Shown here in pieces: positions 9,349-18,669 of a DNA stretch of 64,000 nucleotides (its first letter is position 1; each line of letters opens with the position of its first letter). The notes beneath the pieces are model-generated. The model did no database searches. It was not told the origin of the DNA and saw only the letters and a list, made by a program, of their open reading frames with translations. The DNA comes from Pacificibacter marinus. Lineage in GTDB: Bacteria > Pseudomonadota > Alphaproteobacteria > Rhodobacterales > Rhodobacteraceae. The position numbers were made by a program, and so were the translations under genes. The stretch is from assembly GCF_018860505.1 (NCBI RefSeq), contig NZ_JAHKPU010000020.1, positions 62,001 through 126,000 of the forward strand. Reading direction: 5' to 3'.

Positions 9349-9594
9349 ATGACACAACGCTTGCATTTGGTCTTTGGTGGCGAATTGGTTGACCCATCGA
9401 CAACGACTTTCCGAAACGTAGACGACATTCACGTGGTCGGCATATTCCCAGACTACCCTGCCGCGCATTCTGCGTGGAAAGCCGAAGCCCAGCGCACTGT
9501 AGACAACGCGCATATGCGGTATTTCATTGCGGATTTAAGCAGTCTGCGTGACGTAGACGAGACAGCTCCCGCAGCTCAAGACCTTGACGCATAA
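9349..9594 (+). CDS. DUF4170 domain-containing protein
   Basis: An 81-residue cytoplasmic protein with the pattern LHLVFGGELVDP ... VVGIFPDYPAAHSAWKAEAQRTVDNAHMRYFIADL, which fits the small DUF4170 family. Function is unknown. The ATG at 9349 was chosen because GGAGAG lies at the usual distance upstream and the conserved part begins immediately; a longer in-frame start at 9292 has no good ribosome site. It lies 12 bases before waaA in the same direction and is a constant neighbour of Kdo transferase/lpxK in the family as far as I recall, so a link to lipid A assembly is possible but inferred. Confidence 0.8.
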   Translation: MTQRLHLVFGGELVDPSTTTFRNVDDIHVVGIFPDYPAAHSAWKAEAQRTVDNAHMRYFIADLSSLRDVDETAPAAQDLDA

Positions 9595-9606
9595 GGCATA
9601 GGCCGC

Positions 9607-10893
9607 ATGGCCAGATCTCTATCACTCGTCGCATATTCGGCATTTTCTTCACGGTCCGAAGCGTCCACCGTTCAACTGCTTGATCAACTGGTCCAATCGC
9701 GCGCCATCACCGATGATGTGCGCGACCAGCGTCTTGCGCGAAACCTACCAGAACGCCCCAAAGGACGACTTATTTGGATGACGGCAGGGACCAAACGCGC
9801 GATTCCCGCCTGCCTTGAACTGTTTCGCCGGCTACGTGAAAACGAGCCCGATTTGCATGGGCTTCTAACCATTACATTTAAAGCGCCCCTGCCCGACGAA
9901 TTGCCAGAAGGGCTATTAATGACACAGGCTCCTGACGAACGCCTGTCTATTATTCGTCGGTTTCTGGCCCATTGGACGCCCGATTGTTTGATTTGGGTTG
10001 GCGGTGGGTTTCGTCCAGCCTTGATCGAGAAAGCCCACCTGCGCGGCATTCCGTCGATATCCATCGATGCACCGAATAGCCAGAATATACTCTCGATTCC
10101 ACAGATTATTCCCGGACTTCGCAATGCCACATTGGGGTTGTTCGAACATGTGTTCGCAGCCAATGCAAACCAGTCGATTTTGTGGCGCCGCGCAGGGATC
10201 AGCGCCGATAACATCGAAATTCTTGGCTATATGGAAGAGGGCGCGACCGTACCTCAATTCGATGAAGCAGAACTGGAAACGCTTTCAACTGAAATCGGAA
10301 CGCGCCCCGTTTGGTTTGCGGCCAAGATCGCTACGGGCGAAATCAGCGACGTCATCCGCGCGCACAAAGCCGCATTGCGGCGTTCCCATCGGTTACTGTT
10401 GATCGTTTCGACCCAAGACCCGAGCATGGTTCCATTGATAGAAACGCATTGCGCCGATCAAGGATTAAAAGCCATTTTTCGCGCCAACTACGCCAAAATT
10501 TCAGAACCGATTCAAGTTCTGATCGTCGATGCCGATAACGAGGATGGCTTATGGTATCGGCTCGCACCCGTGTCGTTTTTGGGGCAGTCCATCGTCAATG
10601 CGGGCGGAATCGACCCCTACCCCGCAGCGGTTTTTGGCTCGGCAATCGTCCACGGGCCGAATGTGTCGAATTATACCGACGGATATGCACGGTTTCGTGC
10701 CGCCAAAGCCACACGCGTGATCAAATGTGGCACCAGTTTGGGCGATGCAATCAATGAGCTATTGGCCCCTGACAGCGCAGCCTTGATGGCCAACGCCGCA
10801 TGGGATGTGTGCTCAACAGGAGCGGAAATGACAGATCGAGTCGCGGCCTTGACCCAAGACATTTTGGATATGCGCGAAGAGATGATGGCATGA
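9607..10893 (+). CDS. waaA: 3-deoxy-D-manno-octulosonic acid transferase (Kdo transferase)
   Basis: WaaA (KdtA) attaches Kdo from CMP-Kdo to the lipid IVA precursor at the inner membrane. The 428-residue protein has the two-domain GT-B layout: an N-terminal half with WVGGGFRPALIEKAHLRGIPSISIDAP (about residues 128-154) and a C-terminal half with APVSFLGQSIVNAGGIDPYPAAVFGSAIVHGP (about 320-351), which resembles the family's conserved nucleotide-binding GGxNxxEPAA region in a variant form (GGIDPYPAA). Identity is further supported by lpxK overlapping its stop (ATGA). It diverges more from enterobacterial WaaA than the other housekeeping genes here, so some caution remains. Confidence 0.8.
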   Translation: MARSLSLVAYSAFSSRSEASTVQLLDQLVQSRAITDDVRDQRLARNLPERPKGRLIWMTAGTKRAIPACLELFRRLRENEPDLHGLLTITFKAPLPDELPEGLLMTQAPDERLSIIRRFLAHWTPDCLIWVGGGFRPALIEKAHLRGIPSISIDAPNSQNILSIPQIIPGLRNATLGLFEHVFAANANQSILWRRAGISADNIEILGYMEEGATVPQFDEAELETLSTEIGTRPVWFAAKIATGEISDVIRAHKAALRRSHRLLLIVSTQDPSMVPLIETHCADQGLKAIFRANYAKISEPIQVLIVDADNEDGLWYRLAPVSFLGQSIVNAGGIDPYPAAVFGSAIVHGPNVSNYTDGYARFRAAKATRVIKCGTSLGDAINELLAPDSAALMANAAWDVCSTGAEMTDRVAALTQDILDMREEMMA

Positions 10894-11882
10894 CTCCTCC
10901 ATCGTTTTGGTCCAATACGCCCAAGCGGCCCGGCTGGCAATCAAAGCTGCTGTCCCCTTTGGCGCAGATCTATGCCAACGCCACGGCGTGGCGCGTGGCG
11001 CAATCCGGTTACAAAGCATCTGTCCCTGTAATTTGCATCGGCAATATCAACGCAGGCGGCACCGGCAAAACCCCCACCGTGATCGCGCTGGTTCAAAAAC
11101 TGCAAGCCATGGGCAAAGTTGTTCACGTGGTTTCGCGTGGCTACGGCGGCAAACTGGCGGGCCCCGTACGCGTTGTAGAACGAACGCATTCAGCAGATGA
11201 CGTCGGAGATGAGCCGTTATTGCTCGCGGCCTTTGCGTCGGTTTGGGTGTCGAAAGATCGCGCGCTTGGTGTGAAAGCTGCTGAAGCGGATGGCGCGGAT
11301 GTTATTTTGTTAGATGACGGCATGCAAAATCCGTCCGTTATCAAAGACGCCACCTTTGTTGTGGTCGATGCCCATCGTGGTTTTGGTAATGGACGGGTGA
11401 TGCCTGCAGGGCCACTTCGAGAACCTGTTGATTCGGGTCTAAAGCGTGGAGATATCGTCATTTCCATCGGCGATGCAGTAGCACAATCACGATTTGATAC
11501 GACTTGGGGTGGTCATATTTCACTGCCACAAGTTCGCGCCCAGCTTGCGCCGCTTGAGACAGGCATGGACTGGAACGGTCTGCGCGCATTGGCCTTTGCC
11601 GGTATTGGTCATCCCGAAAAGTTCTTTGCGACTCTGGAGGGACTGGGGGCAATATTGATCCGCAAAGAAGCCCTGCGCGATCACCAACCCCTCCCCCTTG
11701 CTTTGATGAAACGGCTTGAAATTGAGGCCGCAACATTGGATGCGCAGTTGGTCACAACGGAAAAAGACGCGGTGCGTTTGCCCCACGCCTTTCAAATGAA
11801 GGTGCTTACCTTGCCTGTGCGCATGTCCATCAAAGATGAGACCCCGATCGACGCTGTCTTGGCGCAGATCGGGATCACCTAA
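10890..11882 (+). CDS. lpxK: tetraacyldisaccharide 4'-kinase
   Basis: LpxK phosphorylates the 4' position of the lipid A disaccharide at the cytoplasmic face of the inner membrane. The 330-residue protein carries the P-loop GNINAGGTGKTP at about residues 50-61 and the following conserved SRGYGG (about 87-92), DEPLLLA and LLDDGMQ (about 147-153) blocks. The start ATG at 10890 overlaps the waaA stop; an upstream in-frame extension to 10800 runs inside waaA and was rejected. Its product is the direct acceptor pathway partner of WaaA. The stop is three bases from the convergent DsbA-family gene. Confidence 0.95.
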   Translation: MTPPSFWSNTPKRPGWQSKLLSPLAQIYANATAWRVAQSGYKASVPVICIGNINAGGTGKTPTVIALVQKLQAMGKVVHVVSRGYGGKLAGPVRVVERTHSADDVGDEPLLLAAFASVWVSKDRALGVKAAEADGADVILLDDGMQNPSVIKDATFVVVDAHRGFGNGRVMPAGPLREPVDSGLKRGDIVISIGDAVAQSRFDTTWGGHISLPQVRAQLAPLETGMDWNGLRALAFAGIGHPEKFFATLEGLGAILIRKEALRDHQPLPLALMKRLEIEAATLDAQLVTTEKDAVRLPHAFQMKVLTLPVRMSIKDETPIDAVLAQIGIT

Positions 11883-11885
11883 ACC

Positions 11886-12557
11886 TTAGCCGTTCAGAAT
11901 ATCGTCAAGCTTTTCGGACAAATCCGAATAGGACATGTTCGAATTCTTTTCGCCATTGATGATTAAAGTTGGCGTGCCTGATACCTCATATTCAGCCACT
12001 TCTGCTTCAAACTTAGCGACCATAGCCTGCGCCATAGCGCCGTCGTTCATACAAGCATCCAAGTCGGCGTCTGATAGGCCAGCTTTTTTGCCAATGGTGC
12101 GCAGATTTTCAACGATTTCCATCGCATCTTGGCCACCACCGATCCATTCACCTTGCTGTTCGTACAACATGGCATTGATGCCGAAATAGCGCAGATCTCC
12201 ACCACAGCGCGCAACCATAGACGCCCACAAACCGTATTTGTCAAAATACACTTCGCGGTAAACGAATTTCACTTTGCCCGTGTCGATGTAGTTTTCTTTG
12301 AGCTGCTTGAACACAGTCGTGTGGAAGTTCGCGCAATGCGGGCAAGTGTAGGATGCGTATTCGATCAATTCGATTGGCGCATTCTCATCGCCCATGACCA
12401 AATCTTTAACCATCGACATATCGATGTCTGCCGCGTCCTGTGCGATGGCAGGTGTCACAAGAAAATCCGTCACCGGTGCAGGTGAGGTGTAAAGGTAGGC
12501 GCCGCCAACGCCCAAAGCGGCCAAGGCTGTTGTCATCAAGAAATTACGTCTGTTCAT
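11886..12557 (-). CDS. DsbA-family thiol:disulfide oxidoreductase
   Basis: A 223-residue periplasmic thioredoxin-fold protein. The active site CPHC is at about residues 72-75 (YASYTCPHCANFH) and the cis-proline loop appears as SGTPT near residue 193. The N-terminus NRRNFLMTTALAALGVGG contains a twin-arginine motif and hydrophobic stretch, so export by Tat is likely, with cleavage perhaps after AIAQ. DsbA-type proteins introduce or rearrange disulfides in exported proteins. It overlaps the upstream DUF721 gene by four bases and so is probably in the same operon. A DsbC/DsbG-like isomerase role is less likely given the absence of a dimerisation domain. Confidence 0.88.
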   Translation of the reverse strand: MNRRNFLMTTALAALGVGGAYLYTSPAPVTDFLVTPAIAQDAADIDMSMVKDLVMGDENAPIELIEYASYTCPHCANFHTTVFKQLKENYIDTGKVKFVYREVYFDKYGLWASMVARCGGDLRYFGINAMLYEQQGEWIGGGQDAMEIVENLRTIGKKAGLSDADLDACMNDGAMAQAMVAKFEAEVAEYEVSGTPTLIINGEKNSNMSYSDLSEKLDDILNG

Positions 12558-13123
12558 GGGTCTACCTTTTTCATTGTATTGTCGGCACGGTGCAGAAAGC
12601 TGCTGGCCAGTTTTTCCAGCGCTCGGCGCAGGTGTTCATCTTGTGCCCCGCAGGACAGTTCTTGCGCCTCGGCCAAAACCTCTGGGCTTGGCTGACTGGG
12701 CGGCTTTTCTTTCACGTGTTCGAATTGCACACGCCCTTCGGCAAAACCAGTCGGCGCAGTTTGCGTGATATGGATTCGACTGATTGCGCTGTATCCGTAG
12801 ACCGCGTTGACGCGATTTTGGATTTTGGGCAGCTCGGCTTGCAACATCGGCGCATAAGACCCAGTGGTCAAAAGCACCAACGTCGCACCAAACCCACCTT
12901 TGGCGTAACTCACCTTAATCGGACGCGCCATGGCGGCGGTTTGTTCACCAACAATTTCCGTCCAATGCGTCAAAAGACGCATTTCCGAAAATCCACGCGT
13001 TTCGGTCGCCTTGCGAATCCGTGATTGCAAAAGACCCGACGTCATTTCGAATCCCTTTTTGCGTCGCTTAATGCCAGCGACGGCAATCGGGGGCGTTTTC
13101 TTTGTGACTTTTGCTTTGCGCAT
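12554..13123 (-). CDS. DUF721 (DciA-like) domain protein
   Basis: A 189-residue protein with a basic N-terminus (KAKVTKKTPP and RRKKG) and a central DUF721 block: RGFSEMRLLTHWTEIVGEQTAAMARPIKVSY at about residues 43-73 and the following ATLVLLTTGSYAPMLQAELPKIQNRVN. In other bacteria DUF721/DciA proteins help load the replicative helicase DnaB; whether this member does so is an inference. Its stop overlaps the DsbA-family start. It is divergent from mutY, with about 100 bases between starts, and this divergent arrangement is common in Rhodobacteraceae. Confidence 0.82.
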   Translation of the reverse strand: MRKAKVTKKTPPIAVAGIKRRKKGFEMTSGLLQSRIRKATETRGFSEMRLLTHWTEIVGEQTAAMARPIKVSYAKGGFGATLVLLTTGSYAPMLQAELPKIQNRVNAVYGYSAISRIHITQTAPTGFAEGRVQFEHVKEKPPSQPSPEVLAEAQELSCGAQDEHLRRALEKLASSFLHRADNTMKKVDP

Positions 13124-13227
13124 CTGGCGTATCCTATCTCAAGCCCTATTCTAACTTGAGGTCCCCGCGATACCAGACAAAACCCGATGACAGCCGCTAA
13201 AGATTACGTGACGGAGTGAAACACATT

Positions 13228-14277
13228 ATGAAACACGGGGAATTGGCCCAGTCTTTGCTGACTTGGTATGATAAAAACGCTCGCGACTTGCCATGGCGCG
13301 TCAGCCCCAGTGACCGTGCGACTGGTGTTCACCCTGATCCCTACCGAATCTGGTTGTCTGAAATCATGTTGCAACAGACCACAGTGGCCGCAGTAAAAGC
13401 CTATTTCGAACGCTTCACCCACCTTTGGCCGACTGTGCAAGATCTTGCCGCCGCTCCTGATGATCAGGTTATGGGCGAATGGGCGGGCCTTGGTTATTAC
13501 GCCCGTGCCCGCAATTTGCTCAAAGGGGCGCGAGCTGTAGTGGCCGATCATGATAGTGTTTTTCCCCAAGATCGCACATCGCTTTTGGCGCTGCCCGGCA
13601 TCGGGCCTTATACAGCTTCCGCCGTAGCCTCGATCGCGTTTGATCTGCCGGAAACCGTGGTAGACGGAAACGTCGAACGGGTGATGTCGCGCTTGCATGA
13701 CATACATGAACCTTTGCCGCTGTCGAAACCACAATTGACCGAACTGGCAACACGCACCACGCCGCAAAAGCGCGCAGGCGATTATGCGCAAGCGATCATG
13801 GATTTGGGGGCGACAGTCTGTACGCCGAAATCCCCGAAATGCGAGGTCTGCCCTTGGGTCTCGCCCTGTTTGGCCCGCAAGAATGGCACGGCGTCCGAGC
13901 TGCCAAAGAAGGTTCCAAAACCTGTAAAGCCGACACGCAGGGGCTTTGCCTATGTGTCGCAGACAGCATCAGGTGCTTGGGTGATGGAACGCCGTGCGGA
14001 CAAGGGATTACTTGGCGGAATGCTTGGATGGCCAGGGTCACCTTGGGACGAGGTCGCGCAGGACACCCCGCCTTTTGCTGCCGATTGGACTGAAGTAGGC
14101 GAGATCAAACACACCTTTACCCATTTCCACCTGTTCTTGCGCGTGATGATCTCTCCATCTGTTGAGAACACGCCCGAAGCGCTGCTGACCTTGGGGGCAA
14201 ATGAATTTCAATCTTCGGATTTGCCAACGGTTATGCGAAAGGTGTTTGATGTGGCGCAACCTCATTTTGGCCAATGA
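13228..14277 (+). CDS. mutY: A/G-specific adenine glycosylase
   Basis: MutY removes adenine mispaired with 8-oxoguanine. The 349-residue protein has the catalytic Glu in WLSEIMLQQTT (about residue 40), the helix-hairpin-helix LPGIGPYTASAVASIAF with catalytic Asp in VVDGNVERV, and a [4Fe-4S] loop C-x6-C-x2-C-x5-C (CTPKSPKCEVCPWVSPC). The C-terminal third (from about residue 230) is the NUDIX-like domain that reads 8-oxoG, including GGMLGWPGSPW. The ATG at 13228 is preferred over an upstream GTG at 13216 that overlaps the GGAG ribosome site. alkB follows 43 bases downstream. Confidence 0.95.
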   Translation: MKHGELAQSLLTWYDKNARDLPWRVSPSDRATGVHPDPYRIWLSEIMLQQTTVAAVKAYFERFTHLWPTVQDLAAAPDDQVMGEWAGLGYYARARNLLKGARAVVADHDSVFPQDRTSLLALPGIGPYTASAVASIAFDLPETVVDGNVERVMSRLHDIHEPLPLSKPQLTELATRTTPQKRAGDYAQAIMDLGATVCTPKSPKCEVCPWVSPCLARKNGTASELPKKVPKPVKPTRRGFAYVSQTASGAWVMERRADKGLLGGMLGWPGSPWDEVAQDTPPFAADWTEVGEIKHTFTHFHLFLRVMISPSVENTPEALLTLGANEFQSSDLPTVMRKVFDVAQPHFGQ

Positions 14278-14320
14278 CCTATAGCCTGTGCTAAGGCGCA
14301 AACTCTAAGGACCGAACCCG

Positions 14321-15460
14321 ATGAACATGTCCTCCATCAGCACCCGCAACGCATTACCCTTTTGGCTGTCTTTAGGGGTCATCCCCTTGCTTTTACTTGG
14401 TGCGACTTATGGCGGCTGGACCACGTTTTTGGTGCCTGTATACGCGTGGTATTTGTTTTCAATCTTAGACCGCCTTTTGGGTATGAACACAGAGAACCCT
14501 AACCCAGAGACAGACATATCAGAGCTGGCTTTGTATAGATTGATTACGATGATCTGGTTCCCTATCCAGTTTGTAATGATCTATGGGCTGATCTATTTTG
14601 TAACCCACACCGATCATCTGACATTGACCGAAATAATTGTGCTGTTTTTCAGTCTCGGCGTCTCATCCGGCACCATCGGCATCGTTTATGCACATGAGCT
14701 TTTGCATCAACGCAATCGGATTGAGCGCTGGTTGGGGGATTTACTGCTGGCATCCGTGCTTTATTCACATTTTCGCACCGAGCATCTTTTGGTGCACCAC
14801 AAGCATGTTGGCACCCGCCGCGATGCGGTGACAGCGCTTTATAACGAAGGGTTTCACCACTTCTTTTGGCGGGTGTTGCGCGAAGGGCCTATGTCCGCAT
14901 GGCAAGCTGAGAAAGCTCTGCTGGCGCGGCGCGGCCTGTCTGCGTTTCACCCACGCAATCCGCATTTCCGCTATTGGACCTTGCAACTCAGCGCTTTGCT
15001 TTTGGCAGTATTGTTGGGCGGCACAATGGGGTTTTGCCTGTTCATCTGGCAGGCCTTCATCGCGATTTGGCAGCTTGAGTTAACGAATTACGTTGAACAT
15101 TACGGGCTGACTCGTCGACATTTGGGCGAGGGAAAATACGAACACGTCAAACCCCATCACAGCTGGAACGCGGCGCAAATGGCAACAAACTGGCTGCTGA
15201 TCAACCTGCAACGTCATTCAGATCATCACTATAAGCCCGACAGGCGCTTTCCGTTGTTGCAAAACTATTCCGAAGAGGATGCTCCACAATTACCCTATGG
15301 CTATCCAGTGATGACATTTGCGGCCATGGTCCCGCCATGGTGGCGGCGTATCATGAACCCACGCGTAAAAGCGTGGCGCAAACAATACTATCCTGACATC
15401 GCCACGTTTGAAGATTGGGAACCGTATAAGCACGGCACCAATCCATTGCCACGTCTGTAA
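14321..15460 (+). CDS. alkB: alkane 1-monooxygenase
   Basis: AlkB is an integral-membrane diiron hydroxylase that converts n-alkanes to primary alcohols, using rubredoxin as electron donor. The 379-residue protein has the family His boxes: HELLHQ (about residue 127), EHLLVHHKHVGT (about 152), the NYVEHYGL motif (about 257) and LQRHSDHH (about 301), which together set AlkB apart from fatty-acid desaturases. Several hydrophobic segments precede and separate these boxes. No rubredoxin, rubredoxin reductase or alcohol dehydrogenase is next to it, so partners must be encoded elsewhere. It has no evident plus-strand terminator and is convergent with ccrM. Confidence 0.92.
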   Translation: MNMSSISTRNALPFWLSLGVIPLLLLGATYGGWTTFLVPVYAWYLFSILDRLLGMNTENPNPETDISELALYRLITMIWFPIQFVMIYGLIYFVTHTDHLTLTEIIVLFFSLGVSSGTIGIVYAHELLHQRNRIERWLGDLLLASVLYSHFRTEHLLVHHKHVGTRRDAVTALYNEGFHHFFWRVLREGPMSAWQAEKALLARRGLSAFHPRNPHFRYWTLQLSALLLAVLLGGTMGFCLFIWQAFIAIWQLELTNYVEHYGLTRRHLGEGKYEHVKPHHSWNAAQMATNWLLINLQRHSDHHYKPDRRFPLLQNYSEEDAPQLPYGYPVMTFAAMVPPWWRRIMNPRVKAWRKQYYPDIATFEDWEPYKHGTNPLPRL

Positions 15461-15492
15461 TTGACGGCGCCAATCACCGCATCATAAAACGC

Positions 15493-15519
15493 AAAAAAGC
15501 CCCGCCATAAAGACGGGGC
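15493..15519 (-). terminator. rho-independent terminator of ccrM transcript
   Basis: A six-base-pair GC stem GCCCCG (15499-15504) with CGGGGC (15514-15519) is followed on the minus strand by six T residues (15493-15498). On the plus strand the stem is followed by AAGGGG, so it does not fit an alkB terminator. Confidence 0.75.
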
Positions 15520-15655
15520 AAGGGGATGCCGTGGAAGTCAGACCACTGGCATCAGGCGGTAAACGGTGATGCATGCGCATCTCTATGGGCCGCCCAAAGG
15601 TCTGGACGGCAGAATGTTGGTCCTTTGCCTGTGGTTATACAGACAAAGGACACTC
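15493..15655 (-). ncRNA. hairpin-rich segment downstream of ccrM; candidate 3'-UTR or small RNA
   Basis: This gene-free stretch holds at least three strong hairpins: 15620-15651 (8+3 bp stem GTCCTTTG/CAAAGGAC), 15568-15581 (GATGC/GCATC around ATGC) and 15525-15553 (GATGCC..TGG/CCA..GGCATC). Read on the minus strand it ends in a rho-independent terminator at 15493-15519. The ccrM mRNA would therefore carry a folded tail of about 190 bases, or an independent small RNA is made here. No known Rfam family is recognised by eye. The strand is assigned from the terminator polarity. Confidence 0.45.
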
Positions 15656-15684
15656 TTGATGTTGGTTGAAAAGGTGTTGAGAGA

Positions 15685-16842
<1,158 letters not shown>

Positions 16843-16860
16843 TTATGTACCGCCTAAGAT

Positions 16861-16899
16861 GAGTCATAGGTGATTCGAGGTCAATTTCTTTATTGAATC
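16861..16899. promoter_or_regulatory. cluster of three GANTC sites upstream of ccrM
   Basis: GAGTC (16861-16865), GATTC (16872-16876) and GAATC (16895-16899) lie within 39 bases in the 135-base gap between rnhB and ccrM. Each is a substrate for the CcrM product. In Caulobacter, GANTC sites in the ccrM promoter region make its transcription depend on methylation state; a similar feedback here is an inference. Confidence 0.6.
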
Positions 16900-16920
16900 A
16901 ATGTGTTATAAAAATGCTTG

Positions 16921-17532
16921 CTACAACATATTGTGTATAGGTTTGAACGAACGTCTATGGTGTGGGGTCACCCCAAATTTGGTGAGTCCCTCTATATGCA
17001 ATTTGGTGCCATAGCCTGCGTTCTTTTCCCATCCATAACCAGGGTACTGTTGCGCCAAATCCACCATCAGCCGATCCCGCCATGTTTTCGCAACAATTGA
17101 AGCGGCAGAAATCGATAATGAGCGCGCATCACCTTTGACGATCGCTTCGGCATTCAACCCAAAGGCGGCAGGAATTTTATTGCCATCAACAAGCACGTAA
17201 TCAACGCGAGTGTTTAACCCCGCCACCGCGCGCTCCATCGCACGCAAAGACGCTTGCAATATATTGATGTCATCAATTTCTTCGACGGAACAAGATGCGA
17301 TAGAGACATCCGCGACAGCAAGAATTTGATTATACAAAGCCTCGCGTCGTTTCGCGGTCAATTTTTTGGAATCATTCATTCCATCGGGGATGTGGTTTGG
17401 GTCAAGCCAAACAGCAGCGGCGACAACAGGACCGGCCAGCGGACCACGGCCCACCTCATCGACGCCCACGATACGAGAATAGCCACGATTTGTGGCGGCT
17501 GTCTCGAATGAAAAATCTGGTGTATATGTCAT
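16921..17532 (-). CDS. rnhB: ribonuclease HII
   Basis: RnhB cleaves the RNA strand of RNA-DNA hybrids and initiates removal of misincorporated ribonucleotides. The 203-residue protein starts with the family motif VGVDEVGRGPLAGPVVAAAVW (catalytic Asp25-Glu26), and has later acidic residues in VLVDGNKIP (about 120) and the ISAASIVAKTWRD block. The ATG at 17532 is preferred because it gives the usual short N-terminus; the in-frame extension to 17619 would overlap a terminator hairpin. It reads toward ccrM, 135 bases away, as is usual in Rhodobacteraceae. Confidence 0.94.
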   Translation of the reverse strand: MTYTPDFSFETAATNRGYSRIVGVDEVGRGPLAGPVVAAAVWLDPNHIPDGMNDSKKLTAKRREALYNQILAVADVSIASCSVEEIDDINILQASLRAMERAVAGLNTRVDYVLVDGNKIPAAFGLNAEAIVKGDARSLSISAASIVAKTWRDRLMVDLAQQYPGYGWEKNAGYGTKLHIEGLTKFGVTPHHRRSFKPIHNML

Positions 17533-17576
17533 GAGCCTTTGAAAGCTTATGAACGCCCCAAGGGCAAGATAAATTA

Positions 17577-17604
17577 AAAGGGCGGAGGAACGCATACCTC
17601 CGCC
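17577..17604 (-). terminator. terminator of the secreted orphan gene
   Basis: A perfect eight-base stem GGCGGAGG (17581-17588) with CCTCCGCC (17597-17604) is followed on the minus strand by CTTTTAATTTA. It sits between the orphan at 17654 and rnhB. Confidence 0.7.
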
Positions 17605-17653
17605 AAGTGAACGCGGCACATGGGGACATGAAACACGCGTATTCTATGTCAGA

Positions 17654-18178
17654 TCAGCGCAAAGCGTTGACACCCTTGCCACCGCTTGAACCCGTGACGC
17701 GGTAACCAAAGTTGTTCAGACAGCCTACATCATAGGCGTCTGTACGCCCGCGTTTTGTAGTCACCTTAGTTTCGCAAGCGCGCGGCAAAGCCACAGCTGA
17801 GCGACGTTCACGCATTACGCAGTCTTGCAAGGCAACCGATTGAACGCGCTTACGTTTGTCACGCACAGAGACGACACAAGCGTTTGGAATTTCAAAAGTA
17901 TTCTTGCGCACGGCATGGCGACCATGGTCATTATGCTTGCCGTGCCCCTCGACAATGACTTTACGTGTGACCGTGGGGATATTCGATTTCGACCCTGAGT
18001 TTTCAATCGCTTTACCAATGACAAACAAGGTGACCAAACCACCAATGGCACGGGCCACATCTGCATCGCCGGCGCGGGCTGGTGTCGCATAAGCTGCGGT
18101 GACAGCCATTGAAAGCGCCACGAGACCTGTGGCGAATTTCGGAGTGCGTCGTTTGGATATTTTGTTCTGCATCTTCAT
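17654..18178 (-). CDS. secreted basic Cys-containing hypothetical protein
   Basis: I do not recognise this 174-residue protein. It has a Sec signal peptide (about residues 1-36, hydrophobic FATGLVALSMAVTAAYA, cleavage likely after ARA), then a glycine-rich hydrophobic segment IGGLVTLFVIGKAI, a His/Lys-rich linker (EGHGKHNDHGRHAVRK) and a strongly basic C-terminal half with four Cys (about residues 101, 119, 134 and 152). Four Cys in an exported protein suggest two disulfides. AAGGA lies six bases before the start. A terminator follows, so it is a single-gene unit. Function is unknown; envelope binding through its positive charge is only a guess. Confidence 0.7.
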   Translation of the reverse strand: MKMQNKISKRRTPKFATGLVALSMAVTAAYATPARAGDADVARAIGGLVTLFVIGKAIENSGSKSNIPTVTRKVIVEGHGKHNDHGRHAVRKNTFEIPNACVVSVRDKRKRVQSVALQDCVMRERRSAVALPRACETKVTTKRGRTDAYDVGCLNNFGYRVTGSSGGKGVNALR

Positions 18179-18366
18179 GTTGTGTCCTTCCTGCTATGAG
18201 CCCGTTAAGGGATCTGCGCCGTCGTACGAGTGACTGCGGGTGTTGATGAAACAGGAATGGAGCCATTGGGCTTTGCGGCTCAATATCAGCAAAATGTTAT
18301 AGGCTATCAGCACGCATTGTTGGCTTTGATATTGAATAACAATCGTGGATTGGGCAGGGTTCACGC

Positions 18367-18669
18367 ATGACACACTCATTTATATCCCCCCGCCTTATTG
18401 CAGCAGCCATTGCGCTGGCTGTACTGCCCTTAGGCGCCAATGCTGCGTGCTATGCCGAATATAAAGCAAAGCGGGACAACCCGTTGAAACTGCATTACGG
18501 TATAGCAGAAGTGCTGGACGCTCAGTGCAACACCTCAGCAGCAAAATCTGCTTTAACGCCACGCCTTGCGGCAGATGGTTGGATATTATTGTCGGTCGTC
18601 GGTTTTGTCGACGAGGCCGCTTTGCAAGGGAAGAAAAAAAGTGCTGGAGCCTATTTCCTCCGTTACTGA
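18367..18669 (+). CDS. small secreted hypothetical protein
   Basis: A 100-residue protein with a signal peptide (about residues 1-26, ending LGANA before ACYAEYKAKRDNP). The mature part has two Cys, at positions about 28 and 57, which could form one disulfide. The ribosome site AGGG is seven bases before the ATG. I do not recognise the family. Its last 29 bases overlap the start of the membrane winged-helix gene, an arrangement that suggests the two are made together and act in one pathway, for example as periplasmic partner of the regulator. That role is inference. Confidence 0.65.
   Translation: MTHSFISPRLIAAAIALAVLPLGANAACYAEYKAKRDNPLKLHYGIAEVLDAQCNTSAAKSALTPRLAADGWILLSVVGFVDEAALQGKKKSAGAYFLRY

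Noticed and set aside
10800-10889. N-terminal extension of lpxK
   Set aside because: It lies wholly within waaA in another frame; the ATGA overlap at 10890 is the natural start.
15499-15519. plus-strand terminator for alkB
   Set aside because: The stem is followed by AAGGGG on the plus strand; the T tract is only on the minus strand.
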